Below, in pieces: positions 26,357 to 34,662 of a stretch of 64,000 nt of DNA; positions within the stretch are counted from its first letter, which is position 1, and every line of letters begins with the position of its first letter. Made by a program: the position numbers and the translations under genes. The DNA is from Pseudonocardia terrae. GTDB taxonomy: Bacteria > Actinomycetota > Actinomycetes > Mycobacteriales > Pseudonocardiaceae. The stretch lies in NCBI RefSeq assembly GCF_021343995.1, contig NZ_JAJTTE010000007.1, positions 1-64,000 on the forward strand, written 5' to 3'. The notes below the pieces were generated by a model. The model had not been told where the DNA came from and did not search any database. It saw only the letters and a list, made by a program, of their open reading frames with translations.

Positions 26357-26950
26357 TTAACCCGCGGCGCGGAGTGCCACGCAGAGCGCCTTCGCCTCGA
26401 CACAGAGCACCTCGCCGTCGTGCAGCGTCGCGCGCAGGAACCGCTTGCGTCCCTCCTCTCGCTCGAACCAGGCGTCGACTTGGAGATCGCGGTCGACGAG
26501 AGTGGCGCTGCGGTAGTCGAGCTGCAGGGAGGCGGTCAGCGAACGCGACCGCCCCGACACGGCGAGGTAACCCAGCACCTCCTCCAGGAAGAGGGCGATG
26601 GCGCCCCCGTGCGTGGTGCCGTCGCTTCCGTGGTGGTAGCGGCCGAACCGCACGGTGCCGCCGACCCGGTGATCGTCGGCACGGTCGACGCGGAACACCG
26701 GGACGAGCGCCTGGCCGCGGCCGGGGATCCCGACGAGCCTGCCGGTGACCTGGTCCGAGGTCGGGGCGGCCTGCTCGGCGAACCAGTCGGCGAGTGCGGA
26801 CAGGTCGTCGGTGGCGGCGTCGACGAGTTCGGGATCGGGGGTCGCCGCGGCCATCGCGTCGAGGAGGCGTCGCAGCTGGACGGTCATCCGCTCGAAGCCG
26901 GCGGCGTCCTGGTCGGAGTTGACGGTGGGCGTCGCGGAGTGGTCGGTCAT
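26357..26950 (-). CDS. PaaI-type hotdog thioesterase
   Basis: The 197-residue protein has a single hotdog domain in its second half, with GRYHHGSDGTTHGGAIALFLEE, the HGG motif and acidic residue of PaaI/4HBT thioesterases, then ASLQLDYRSATLVDRDL. It should release CoA from a stalled or overflow acyl-CoA. The N-terminal 60 residues are helical and not recognised. The MaoC gene ends 10 bases upstream, so the two share a transcript. Confidence 0.82.
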   Translation of the reverse strand: MTDHSATPTVNSDQDAAGFERMTVQLRRLLDAMAAATPDPELVDAATDDLSALADWFAEQAAPTSDQVTGRLVGIPGRGQALVPVFRVDRADDHRVGGTVRFGRYHHGSDGTTHGGAIALFLEEVLGYLAVSGRSRSLTASLQLDYRSATLVDRDLQVDAWFEREEGRKRFLRATLHDGEVLCVEAKALCVALRAAG

Positions 26951-26960
26951 AGCCACGTGC

Positions 26961-27416
26961 TCAGACGTAGTAGCGGACGAGCCACTCGGCCACGACGGCA
27001 GGCCGTTCGGATCCCTCCAGTTCGACCACGAACGCGGTCGCGAGCTGCACGCCGCCGTCCTTGGTGTCCTCTGCGGCGACGAGTTCGGCCGACGCACGGA
27101 CCCGACTGCCGACGGGGACCGGCGCGGTGAAACGCACCTTGTTCAGTCCGTAGTTGATGCCCATCCGTTTCTTCTCGATGTGGTACGTCGAAGCCGCCAG
27201 CACCGGCAGCAGGGACAGGGTGAGGAAGCCGTGCGCAATGGTGGTGCCGAAGGGGCCCTCCGCCGCGCGGTCGGCGTCCACGTGGATCCACTGGTGGTCC
27301 CCGGTGGCGTCCGCGAAGAGGTCGATGTGGCTTTGCTCGACGGTCAGCCACTCGGAGGTCCCGAGCTTCTCGCCCACCAGGGCACGGATCTCGTCGAGGT
27401 CGTTGAAGACGCGCAT
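26961..27416 (-). CDS. MaoC-like (R)-specific enoyl-CoA hydratase
   Basis: The 151-residue hotdog protein carries the R-hydratase signature FADATGDHQWIH with its Asp/His pair, followed by GPFGTTIAHGFLTLSLLP, and ends in the VVAEWLVRYYV tail of Rv0130-like (HtdZ) proteins; its length matches that family. It hydrates trans-2-enoyl-CoA to the R-hydroxy form. The start at 27416 corresponds to the Rv0130 N-terminus. A truncated second copy lies at 27822-28171. A TTGTTGCAGTTCGCGCCA element, a weak match to operator C, lies 33 bases upstream. Confidence 0.88.
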   Translation of the reverse strand: MRVFNDLDEIRALVGEKLGTSEWLTVEQSHIDLFADATGDHQWIHVDADRAAEGPFGTTIAHGFLTLSLLPVLAASTYHIEKKRMGINYGLNKVRFTAPVPVGSRVRASAELVAAEDTKDGGVQLATAFVVELEGSERPAVVAEWLVRYYV

Positions 27417-27448
27417 GGAGGCAGCCTTGTCGGTCGTCGTCGGAGGGG

Positions 27449-27466
27449 TTGTTGCAGTTCGCGCCA
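27449..27466. promoter_or_regulatory. Weak operator C-like element upstream of maoC
   Basis: TTGTTGCAGTTCGCGCCA matches the pattern TTGTCGCAnnnCGCnACA at most fixed positions but has C-to-T and A-to-C changes. It lies upstream of the intact MaoC gene, between that gene and the hairpin at 27481. Confidence 0.3.
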
Positions 27467-27480
27467 TGCATGGCCACGCG

Positions 27481-27523
27481 CGAGAACCGGCCGCCCGCGA
27501 GGAGCGAGCGGCCGGCATTCTCG
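27481..27523 (-). terminator. Hairpin downstream of propeller-gene remnant
   Basis: CGAGAACCGGCCGC (27481-27494) pairs with GCGGCCGG plus TTCTCG (27508-27523) across a 2-base bulge, giving a stem of 14 pairs. Read on the minus strand, it follows the stop codon of the decayed beta-propeller remnant at 27539, so it is probably that gene's former terminator. No T-run follows. Confidence 0.6.
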
Positions 27524-27538
27524 GCACGACGTGGGTGA

Positions 27539-27721
27539 TCAGGGCTCGAGCTCGCCCACGCGGGAGCCGCCGACCTCGGTGAACCACATCGAGCCGCCGG
27601 GCTCACACGGGGCGAACTGTGGCTCGGTCGAGGGCTCCTTCTCGCTGGCGATGTCGTCCGGCGCGCTGACCAGCGACGGGATCGGGCGGGTGATCTCCTC
27701 TCCTTGTTGTCCGGGTCGATC
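27539..27721 (-). pseudogene. Remnant of a Vgb-like beta-propeller gene (3' end)
   Basis: Bases 27544-27687 match 50887-51030, the 3' end of the intact propeller gene at 50883-51950, with about five mismatches, and include the family ending VGELE followed by a stop. The next stretch (27686-27721) matches a different blade of the same gene, around 51684-51714, interrupted by a few inserted bases. The copy therefore lost most of its blades, apparently between the repeated blade-coding segments, and is out of frame. It has no start codon or signal peptide. It is a third, dead member of a family with two intact members in this window. Confidence 0.85.
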
Positions 27722-27821
27722 AAGCCGTTCTCCTCGTCCCCGCGGCCGTAGAGCGTTGCGAGATCTGGATAGGACTTACCCCGGGCCATGCTGCCCCGTG
27801 TCGCTCGGTGCATGGCGGTGC

Positions 27822-28171
27822 CTCGGCGGCGACGAGCTCGGCCGTGGCCCGGACCCGGCTCCCGGCGGGGACGGGCGCGGTTAAGCGGATCTTGGTCGGG
27901 CCGTAGTTGATCCCCATCCGCTTCTTCCCGACCTCGTAGGTCGAGGCGGCGAGCACGGGCAGCAGCGACAGGGTCAGGAACCCGTGCACGATGGTCGTCC
28001 CAAACTGCCCCTCCGCCGCACGGGCGGGGTCGACGTTGATCCACTGGTGGTCACCGGTGGTCTCGGCGAACAGGTCGATGTGGCTCTGTTCGACGGTCAG
28101 CCACTCGGACGTGCCGAGCTTCTCGCCCACGAGGGCGCGGATCTCACCGAGGTCGGTGAGGGCGCGCTGGC
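27822..28171 (-). pseudogene. Truncated MaoC-like hydratase (second copy)
   Basis: Read on the minus strand this encodes a close copy of the MaoC protein at 26961: GEKLGTSEWLTVEQSHIDLF, ETTGDHQWINVDPARAAE, FGTTIVHGFLTLSLLPVLAA and RMGINYGPTKIRLTAPVP. Similarity stops at about 27822, after ATAELVAAE, where the frame runs into unrelated sequence and the propeller remnant; the last third is lost. The original start is unclear (ATC where the first copy has ATG). WIN replaces WIH in the hydratase motif. It is best read as a gene broken by the rearrangement that brought in the propeller fragment. Confidence 0.8.
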
Positions 28172-28203
28172 CGTGAGGGATGCGCGACCCCGGGTGATCG
28201 CGG

Positions 28204-28221
28204 TTGTCGCACTTCGCACGA
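28204..28221. promoter_or_regulatory. Operator C-like element upstream of truncated maoC
   Basis: TTGTCGCACTTCGCACGA fits the left half and centre of the TTGTCGCAnnnCGCnACA pattern found in region 4. It lies just upstream of the broken MaoC copy, as expected if the ancestral gene belonged to the same regulon. Confidence 0.45.
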
Positions 28222-28250
28222 GTGCGCGGGCGCGACCGCCCGATGTCAGA

Positions 28251-28925
28251 TCAGACGAGGCTGGACAGTCGCTTCAGCGACACCCAGCGGTGCTCGCGAC
28301 AGAGCTCGACCAGGCGCTCGTTGTCGTGCTCGGCCCAGGCCTCGATCTGGTTGTCGTGCGCAGCTCCCATCATCTCCGCGCGCTCGGCCCAGATGCCGAT
28401 ACCCATGACCATGTAGGACATCGACATGTCCCACCACCGGTCGAGCTCGCGCACGAGGAGCTGCTGGTCGGAGGCGTTGAAGATCTGGAAGTGGAAGTCC
28501 CGGTTGAGGCGCATCGCCTCCGCCACGGACACGTCCGGGTTCTTGATCTTCTCGTTCACCGTGCGGAGGGCCCTCAGCTGCTTGGCCGTGGGCTCGGGCA
28601 GGGTCCGCAGGACCTGGCTCTCGATGAGGTCCCGCAGCGTGTACATCTGCGTCATCTCGGCGAGGTTGAAGCGGGTCACCGAGTAACCGCGGTTCGGGCT
28701 GTAGGAGATCAGCCCGTCCTGGCTGAGCGCGCGCAGCGCCTCGCGCATCGGGCCTCGGCTCAGCCCGATGCGCTCGGCCAGGTCGTCCTGGATCAGCTGC
28801 TGGCCCGGGAGCAGCACGCGGGTGAGGATCAGGTCGCGGATCGCGTCCGTCGCCCGCTCCACGGCGCCGCCGCGGCGCGCAGGGGTGCCTGCGGCGGCCT
28901 TGGTCGCGGCTCTCGCTGGTGACAC
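28251..28925 (-). CDS. GntR-family regulator, FCD type (second)
   Basis: The 224-residue protein has a winged helix with LIQDDLAERIGLSRGPMREA at residues 45-64 and SQDGLISYSPNRGYSV, then an FCD-like domain with LNRDFHFQIFNAS. It is shorter than the GntR at 6978 and differs in the wing. GTG 28925 follows AAGGAGG. It is divergent from the LLM gene at 29153, and TTGGAGCCAA in the interval recurs at several region 3 promoters, so it is the natural candidate regulator of that set. The effector is unknown. Confidence 0.88.
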   Translation of the reverse strand: MSPARAATKAAAGTPARRGGAVERATDAIRDLILTRVLLPGQQLIQDDLAERIGLSRGPMREALRALSQDGLISYSPNRGYSVTRFNLAEMTQMYTLRDLIESQVLRTLPEPTAKQLRALRTVNEKIKNPDVSVAEAMRLNRDFHFQIFNASDQQLLVRELDRWWDMSMSYMVMGIGIWAERAEMMGAAHDNQIEAWAEHDNERLVELCREHRWVSLKRLSSLV

Positions 28926-29018
28926 GGGCGGCCAACCTCCTTGGAGACGATCCTGGCTCCGACAGTCTAGCCGCTCACGACGGTGCAGGGTCGGGTGAAG
29001 GCTATGGCGGCGGGATAA

Positions 29019-29045
29019 TTGGAGCCAAAATAGTTGACTATCAAC
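29019..29045. promoter_or_regulatory. Operator B and adjacent inverted repeat between gntR and LLM gene
   Basis: TTGGAGCCAA at 29019-29028 is followed by GTTGACTATCAAC at 29033-29045, itself an inverted repeat (GTTGA/TCAAC). Both lie in the 227-base divergent interval. The first sequence recurs, as its reverse complement, at 44473 and in close variants at 33753, 33815, 37649 and 37764. Confidence 0.55.
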
Positions 29046-29152
29046 CGTGCGGCTGCTGAGGTGGGAGGGTCTCGACGACCGCGCCGCGGGCGTCGGGACG
29101 CGCGGGTCGCCGAGATGACCGACCCGCTCCACGACTCGCAGAGGAGACAGCA

Positions 29153-30316
29153 ATGACCGCTGACCCCCGGCGCATGCGCTTCGGCGTGTTCCTCGGCCCC
29201 TACCACCGCATCGGGGTGAACCCCACGCTCGCGATGCAGCGGGACCTCGAGCTCGCCGCGCACCTGGACGGGCTCGGCTTCGACGAGATCTGGTTCGGCG
29301 AGCACCACTCCGGCGGGGTGGAGACCATCGCCTCCCCCGAGGTGATGATCGCCGCGGCGGCCCAGCGCACCACGTCGATCCGGCTTGGCACCGGGGTGTC
29401 GTCGCTTCCGTACCACCAGCCGTTCATCCTCGCCGACCGGATCGTGCAGCTGGACCACCTGACCCGCGGGCGGATGATGTTCGGGGTGGGGCCGGGTCAG
29501 CTGCTCGAGGACGCCACGATGATCGGCATCGAGCCCTCGACGCAGCGCGGCCGCATGGAGGAGGCGCTGGAGGTCATCCTCCGGCTCTTCCAGGGTGGGA
29601 CGGTCACCGCCAAGACCGACTGGTTCACCCTGCAGGACGCGGTGCTGCAGCTCCCGCGCTACTCCGACTTCGAGATCGCTGTCACCGCCGCGGTGTCCGC
29701 GACGGGCCCGGCGCTGGCCGGGCGCTTCGGGACCAGCCTTCTGTCGCTGGCCGCGACGGACCCCGTCGGGATCGAGCGACTCGCGGGCCACTGGGAGATC
29801 GTGCAGGCCGAGGCCGCGCAACACGGGCACGTCCCCACCCGCGAGAACTGGCGGCTGCTCGGCCCGATGCACGTCGCGGAGACCCTGGAGCAGGCGAAGC
29901 GGGACGTCGCCTACGGCATGCCCTGGTTGCTGAACTATCTGGCCCACATCACGCCCACCTCCCTCGGGCGCTTCGACACCGTCGACGAGTTGGTCGACGT
30001 GCTCAACGAGTCCGGCCGCGGCGTCGTGGGCACGCCGGACATGGCCGTGGCGCAGCTCGAGCGGCTCCACGAGAAGTCCGGCGGCTTCGGCACGTACCTC
30101 TTCCAAGGCTCCGACTACGCCCGGTGGCCCGCGACGCTGCGCAGCTACGAGCTGTTCGCCGAGGAGGTCATGCCCCAGCTGAACGGTCAGCTCGAACCGC
30201 TCGAGGCCAGCGTCGGTCGGGTCCTGGCCAGCGGCACGGCCGGCGCCGACACCACGGCGCGGTCGCAGGCCGAGGCGACCGCCCGCTACCACGAGCGCCG
30301 CGGCGGGCAGCCGTGA
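29153..30316 (+). CDS. LLM flavin-dependent oxidoreductase, limonene-monooxygenase-like
   Basis: The 387-residue luciferase-like barrel resembles LimB of Rhodococcus: MRFGVFLGPYHRIGVNPTLA, FDEIWFGEHHSGGVETIASP, GTGVSSLPYHQPFILADRIV, FGVGPGQLLEDATMIGIEP and FRGxTVTAKTDWF-like downstream motifs. LimB-type enzymes use reduced flavin to epoxidise limonene. It is a paralogue of the gene at 52402. The MFS transporter GTG overlaps its stop, so uptake and oxygenation are coupled. A flavin reductase is not seen in the window. The substrate is probably a terpenoid or alicyclic compound; that is inference. Confidence 0.85.
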   Translation: MTADPRRMRFGVFLGPYHRIGVNPTLAMQRDLELAAHLDGLGFDEIWFGEHHSGGVETIASPEVMIAAAAQRTTSIRLGTGVSSLPYHQPFILADRIVQLDHLTRGRMMFGVGPGQLLEDATMIGIEPSTQRGRMEEALEVILRLFQGGTVTAKTDWFTLQDAVLQLPRYSDFEIAVTAAVSATGPALAGRFGTSLLSLAATDPVGIERLAGHWEIVQAEAAQHGHVPTRENWRLLGPMHVAETLEQAKRDVAYGMPWLLNYLAHITPTSLGRFDTVDELVDVLNESGRGVVGTPDMAVAQLERLHEKSGGFGTYLFQGSDYARWPATLRSYELFAEEVMPQLNGQLEPLEASVGRVLASGTAGADTTARSQAEATARYHERRGGQP

Positions 30317-31578
30317 CGGGCCGACCGGGCGGGGCCGACGGGGCCGAACGCGCCGAGTGGCGGGACGGGTGGCCTGTGGTCCTCGCCGCCGCGCTCGCCT
30401 ACGGCGGGGGACCGGTCCTCCTGCTCACCACGGCCAGCGTCTTCGTGCGGCCGACGGCCGAGGCCACGGGCTGGAGCACCAGCCAGGTCCTCATCTCGCC
30501 CCTGCTCACCACCCTCTTCGCCGCGCTCAGCCCGGTCGCGGGCCGGCTGGCGGACCGCTTCGGCGCCCGCCGGGTCGTGGCACCGGGCCTCGTCCTCTAT
30601 GCGGCCGTCCTGGTGGTCTTCGCGGTCACCCCGGTCAACCTGGCCGCCTACTACGGCATGGCCGTGCTGATGGGCGTGTTCGGTGCCGTCGGGTACCTGG
30701 TCCCGATCAACCGCGCCGTCGCGACCTGGTTCGACAAGGGCGCGGGCAAGGCATTCGGCCTGGTCGGCGCGGGCGGCGCGGCCGCGCCGCTGCTCGGTGT
30801 GCCGCTCGTCGCCGTGGTCGTCTACACCTTCGGCTGGAAGGCGGGCTACCTGCTGCTCGCCGGGTTCGTCCTGGTCGTGGCGCTGCCCGCCGTGCTGATC
30901 GGGCTCCGGTCCCGTCCGGTGGCCGCCGACGTCGTGGCCTCCCCGGGGGCGGGTGCCCGCGGCGGCACCGGGGTGCGGGCGGTCCTGTGCTCCTACCGGT
31001 TCTGGATCTTCGCGCTCAGCTCATTGCTGGCCTACGGCACCACGCAGGGCTTCCTCGCCAACATGCAGCCGATCATGCTCGACGGCGGCTTCGACGTGGC
31101 CCTTGCGACGACGGCGACGACCTTGATCACGGTGGGCGTCATCGTCGGCAGGCTCGGCACGGGCGCCCTGCTCGACGCGGTCCTGCGCTATCCGGTCGCG
31201 ATCGGCACCTTCACCCTGTCCGCTCTGGGGGCGGTGGGGCTCGCCAACGCTGCGCTCCTGCCGGCCGTGGTGGTCATCGTGGCCGCGATGCTGGTGGCCG
31301 TCAGCCAGGGTGCGGAGGGCGACATCATCGCCTACTTCATGCTCCGCGACCACGGGCGCGCGCATTTCGGCACCCTGTTCGCCGCCGTCTACGTGGTCAA
31401 CGCGATCGGCGGGTTCGGCGGGCCGTACCTGTTCAGCCTCCTGCGGGACGCGAGCGGCAGCTACGTCTCCGCCGTCTCGCTCGGGGCGGTACTCTTCGCC
31501 GTCGCGGCCGGTCTCATGGGGCTGTACTGGGCGACCGCTACCCGGCGGCGAACCGCGACCCCGGCCGTGGTCGGCTGA
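30313..31578 (+). CDS. MFS transporter
   Basis: The 421-residue membrane protein has about 12 hydrophobic segments and the MFS loop motif GRLADRFGARRVV between helices 2 and 3. The general layout, with GYLVPINRAVATWFDKGAGKAFGL after helix 4-5, is like the oxalate/formate and monocarboxylate group. GTG 30313 overlaps the LLM stop by 4 bases. It probably imports the substrate, or a related acid, of the LLM enzyme. A strong terminator follows. Confidence 0.85.
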   Translation: MTGRPGGADGAERAEWRDGWPVVLAAALAYGGGPVLLLTTASVFVRPTAEATGWSTSQVLISPLLTTLFAALSPVAGRLADRFGARRVVAPGLVLYAAVLVVFAVTPVNLAAYYGMAVLMGVFGAVGYLVPINRAVATWFDKGAGKAFGLVGAGGAAAPLLGVPLVAVVVYTFGWKAGYLLLAGFVLVVALPAVLIGLRSRPVAADVVASPGAGARGGTGVRAVLCSYRFWIFALSSLLAYGTTQGFLANMQPIMLDGGFDVALATTATTLITVGVIVGRLGTGALLDAVLRYPVAIGTFTLSALGAVGLANAALLPAVVVIVAAMLVAVSQGAEGDIIAYFMLRDHGRAHFGTLFAAVYVVNAIGGFGGPYLFSLLRDASGSYVSAVSLGAVLFAVAAGLMGLYWATATRRRTATPAVVG

Positions 31579-31590
31579 CTCCCACGACGA

Positions 31591-31624
31591 ACGAGCCCGC
31601 ACGCCCGAAGGCGTGCGGGCTCGT
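31591..31624. terminator. Strong bidirectional terminator
   Basis: ACGAGCCCGCACGCC (31591-31605) pairs perfectly with GGCGTGCGGGCTCGT (31610-31624) around a CGAA tetraloop, and the flanks extend the pairing. It separates the convergent genes ending at 31578 and 31637. Confidence 0.85.
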
Positions 31625-31636
31625 CGTCGTGCAGGG

Positions 31637-32818
31637 TCAGTAGCTCCGCGGCAGGCCGAGGTCGCGCTCGGCCACGAAGTTCAGCACCATCTGGTTGTTG
31701 ATCGGGGCGATCCGCTGGAGCCGCGACTCGATCCAGTGCCGGCCGATGTTGTACTCGCGGGCGAAGGAGTAGCCGCCGAAGACCTGCATGGCGTCGTCGG
31801 ACGCGGCGAAGGCGGCCTCCGTCGTCAGGTACTTCGCGGCGTTCGCCAGGCTGCCGATGGCCCCCGCGCCCTTGAGCTCGTACTCGGTGGCGGCCCGGTT
31901 GAGGACCTCGGCCGCGCCGAGCAGGTTCAGGTAGCCCCGGGCCAGCGGGTGCGCGACGGCCTGGTTCCGACCGATCTGGCGGCCGAACACCTGCCGCTCC
32001 GTGGCGTAGCGGGTCGCGTTCTCGATCGCCCACCGGCCCATCCCGAGGGCTACCGCGGACAGGATCAGCCGCTCGCCGTTGAGGCTGTGCAGGAGGTGGT
32101 AGAAGCCCTGGCCGACTTCGCCGACGACCTCGTCGTGCCGCACGTGGTGGTCGGAGATGAACAGCTCGGCCGACGGCACCGCGTTGCGACCGATCTTGGG
32201 GATCGGCTTGATGTCGATCGTCGGGACCTGCAGGTCGGTAAGGAACAGGGTCAGGCCGTCGCCCTTGCGCCCGCCGGGCTCGGGACGCGAGGTCCGGACC
32301 AGCATCATGATCTTGTGGCCCTCGAGGGCGCCGGAGTTCCAGACCTTGGTGCCGGTCACGCTCCACCCGCCGTCGACCGGGGTGGCTGTCGTCGTGATCT
32401 TCGTAGTGTCGGTGCCCGCATCGGGCTCGGTGACCCCGAAGGTCACGAACAGCTCGCCGGAGGCGATGCGCGGCAGGAACGCGCGCTTCTGCTCCTCGGT
32501 GCCGAAGGCCAGCAGGGTCGGGACGCACAGCAGCGGGATCTGCACGCTGCTGGAGGCGTTGTTGCCCCCGCCGCTCGAGGTGACCTCCTCCATGACGGCG
32601 AGCAGGTCGCCCATCGTGCCGCCCCCGCCGCCGTACTCCTCGGGGATGATGATCCCCTTGAAGCCCGCGTCCGCGAAGGCCTGCGTGAACTCGCGGGGGA
32701 ACGTCGAGGTCCGGTCGTGCTCGTCCCAGTAGTCGGGGCCGAACTGGGCACACATCTTGCGGACCGCCTGCCGGAGGTCGGCGCGGTCCTGCTGGTGGGG
32801 GTAGGGGCGAATCGTCAT
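31637..32818 (-). CDS. Acyl-CoA dehydrogenase with atypical active-site segment
   Basis: The 393-residue flavoprotein has IIIPEEYGGGGGTMGD, FGVTEPDAGTDTTKI, RQVFGRQIGRNQAVAHPLAR and VFGGYSFAREYNI. The base segment is SRLQRIAPINNQMVLNFVA and the end is DLGLPRSY, the same unusual tail as the paralogue at 8975. The crotonase gene lies 61 bases upstream on the same strand, so the pair likely forms an enoyl-CoA-producing and hydrating unit. GGAAGG before ATG 32818 supports the start. Confidence 0.86.
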   Translation of the reverse strand: MTIRPYPHQQDRADLRQAVRKMCAQFGPDYWDEHDRTSTFPREFTQAFADAGFKGIIIPEEYGGGGGTMGDLLAVMEEVTSSGGGNNASSSVQIPLLCVPTLLAFGTEEQKRAFLPRIASGELFVTFGVTEPDAGTDTTKITTTATPVDGGWSVTGTKVWNSGALEGHKIMMLVRTSRPEPGGRKGDGLTLFLTDLQVPTIDIKPIPKIGRNAVPSAELFISDHHVRHDEVVGEVGQGFYHLLHSLNGERLILSAVALGMGRWAIENATRYATERQVFGRQIGRNQAVAHPLARGYLNLLGAAEVLNRAATEYELKGAGAIGSLANAAKYLTTEAAFAASDDAMQVFGGYSFAREYNIGRHWIESRLQRIAPINNQMVLNFVAERDLGLPRSY

Positions 32819-32879
32819 CGTGCTTCCTTCCGAGGGGTGGCGTGGAGGGGGCGGTGTCGACCGAGGGGGACGCAGGGGC

Positions 32880-33680
32880 TCACTTGCCGGTCCAGACCGG
32901 TGCGCGCTTCTCGGCGAAGGCCCGCGGGCCCTCCTGCGCGTCGTTGCTCGTGTAGACCCGCTCGTAGGCGATGTCCGCGCACCGCTCGGCCTGCGTGGTG
33001 CCCATCTCCGTGCAGAGCCCGACGAGGGTCTTCGCCGCCCGGACGCTCAGCGGGGCGGCGGCCGCGATGCGTTGCGCGAGGTCGACGGCGGCCTCGAGGA
33101 GGGACTCGGCGGGCACGACGGCGTTGACCAGACCGACCTCGTACGCCCGCCGCGCACCGATCGGCTCCCCGGTCAGCAGCAGCTCCGCCATGATCCGCTT
33201 GGGCACGATGTCGATCAAGGGCGCCGCCCACGGGGCACCCCGGCCGCGCAGCACCTCGGTGATGGCGAAGCGGGCCTGCTCGGACGCCACCGCCAGGTCG
33301 CAGTCCTGCACCAGGCGGAAGCCGCCCGCCAGGGCGGGGCCGTTGACGGCGGCCACGACCGGCTTGGAGACCGAGCCCCTGCTGCTGATCATGATGTCGG
33401 AGTCCGGCGGGGGGACCCGCATAGCGGACTCGGCCATCTCCTTGAGGTCGCCCCCGGCGGAGAAGACGGGGCCGTCGCCGGTGAGAACCGCGCAGCGCAG
33501 CTCGGGGTCGGCCTCGAACTCGTCGAAGGCCTCGCGCAGGCCCTGCCGCATGACCCGGCCCAGGGCGTTGCGCCGCTCGGGGCGGTTCATCGTGACGACG
33601 AGGACGTGGCCGCGCCGCTCGGAGAGCACGATCCGCTTCTTGAGCCGTTGTTCCTCGTCGGTGAGGTCGATGTGGACCAC
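32880..33680 (-). CDS. Enoyl-CoA hydratase/isomerase family protein
   Basis: The 266-residue crotonase has MNRPERRNALG, FSAGGDLKEMAES, LAGGFRLVQDCDLAV and FAITEVLRGRGAPWAAP. The second glutamate is kept (ITE), but the first is arginine in GGFRLV, so hydratase activity is uncertain. GTG 33680 was chosen because AGGAGAAGGG lies 8 bases upstream and the longer frame has no similarity. It is transcribed divergently from the SDR at 33856, across operator B-like sites. Confidence 0.82.
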   Translation of the reverse strand: MVHIDLTDEEQRLKKRIVLSERRGHVLVVTMNRPERRNALGRVMRQGLREAFDEFEADPELRCAVLTGDGPVFSAGGDLKEMAESAMRVPPPDSDIMISSRGSVSKPVVAAVNGPALAGGFRLVQDCDLAVASEQARFAITEVLRGRGAPWAAPLIDIVPKRIMAELLLTGEPIGARRAYEVGLVNAVVPAESLLEAAVDLAQRIAAAAPLSVRAAKTLVGLCTEMGTTQAERCADIAYERVYTSNDAQEGPRAFAEKRAPVWTGK

Positions 33681-33752
33681 CGGTGGATCCCTTCTCCTGG
33701 GATGCGATGTGCGTGGTGCGGGGCTCGCGGCCCCATTCCGCACAGTAACAGC

Positions 33753-33824
33753 TTGGCGCCAAGATTGGAGACACTTGCACCAACGACTTGACAGGTGCCA
33801 CAGCGCAGCCAGAATTGGCTGCAA
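33753..33824. promoter_or_regulatory. Operator B cluster in divergent interval
   Basis: The 175-base interval contains the palindrome TTGGCGCCAA (33753-33762), followed by GATTGGAG, and the inverted repeat GCAGCCA-GAAT-TGGCTGC (33805-33822), which includes TTGGCTGCAA (33815-33824). The latter is the exact reverse complement of the site at 37774-37783. This is the densest operator B region and could serve both flanking genes. Confidence 0.55.
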
Positions 33825-33855
33825 TACTGCCGGAGCACCTCGACGAGGAGGAGAT

Positions 33856-34662
33856 GTGGGCGCAGAGCAGGGACTCGTCGCCGTCGTCACGGGAGCGGGC
33901 GGGGGGATCGGATCCCGGACCGCCGAGCTGTTCGCGGGTCGCGGGGCGCGCGTCATCGTCGCGGACATCGCCCCGGAGGCGGGCGAGCGGACCGTCGAGG
34001 CGATCATCGCCGCCGGCGGGCAGGCCTTCTACCAGCCGCTCGACGTGCGCCGGCCGGAGTCCTTCGCAGCCCTCGCCGAGGCGGCGGTCGAGCGCTACGG
34101 ACGGATCGACGTCCTGCACAACAACGCCGCGGCCACCCACCTCTACGAGGGGGACAGCCACGCGGTCGAGATCGACCCGGAGCTCTGGGACCGCATCTTC
34201 GAGATCAACCTGCGCGGGGTCATGCTCGGCTGCAAGTACGTGCTGCCGCAGATGGTGCGCCAGGGCGGCGGCTCGATCGTCAACATGTCCTCGACGCGAG
34301 CGGCGGGAGGCGCGCTGGGTCTCGCGGCCTACGGCGCGTCCAAGGCGGGGGTCGAGGCGCTGACCCGCTACGTGGCCACCGCCTACGGTCGACACGGCGT
34401 GCGGTGCAACGCGGTCCGGCCCGGCCTGATCCGTACCGCCCAATCCGCGGCCTTGCACGACGACGGCGGCGAGGGCCTGGGCCGGGTGCTCAAGCACGTC
34501 CTGCTGCCCTACGCTGGGACCCCGGACGACATCGCCGAGCTGGTGTACTTCCTCGGCACCCCGGCCTCGCGCTACATCACCGCGCAGACGATCCCGGTCG
34601 ACGGCGGGATGCTCGCCCACCAGCCCTTCCACGCCGACGAGCTGGCCGCCTCACTCGGCTGA
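33856..34662 (+). CDS. SDR-family oxidoreductase
   Basis: The 268-residue SDR has [20 protein letters not shown] near the start, [12 protein letters not shown] in place of the usual [23 protein letters not shown] with the catalytic Tyr and Lys, and [15 protein letters not shown] at the end. GTG 33856 is preferred over the out-of-frame ATG at 33854; AGGAGG lies 4 bases upstream. It probably oxidises a secondary alcohol or a 3-hydroxyacyl-CoA from the same pathway as the divergent dehydrogenase and crotonase genes. Confidence 0.83.
   Translation: MGAEQGLVAVVTGAGGGIGSRTAELFAGRGARVIVADIAPEAGERTVEAIIAAGGQAFYQPLDVRRPESFAALAEAAVERYGRIDVLHNNAAATHLYEGDSHAVEIDPELWDRIFEINLRGVMLGCKYVLPQMVRQGGGSIVNMSSTRAAGGALGLAAYGASKAGVEALTRYVATAYGRHGVRCNAVRPGLIRTAQSAALHDDGGEGLGRVLKHVLLPYAGTPDDIAELVYFLGTPASRYITAQTIPVDGGMLAHQPFHADELAASLG

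Noticed and set aside
27720..28130. The 136-residue frame as a functional MaoC protein
   Set aside because: Its last 33 residues are unrelated sequence from the rearranged junction, and the hydratase fold would lack its final strands.
28208..28226. Stem CGCACT/AGTGCG as a terminator
   Set aside because: Only six pairs with a 7-base loop and no T-run; it overlaps the operator C-like element instead.
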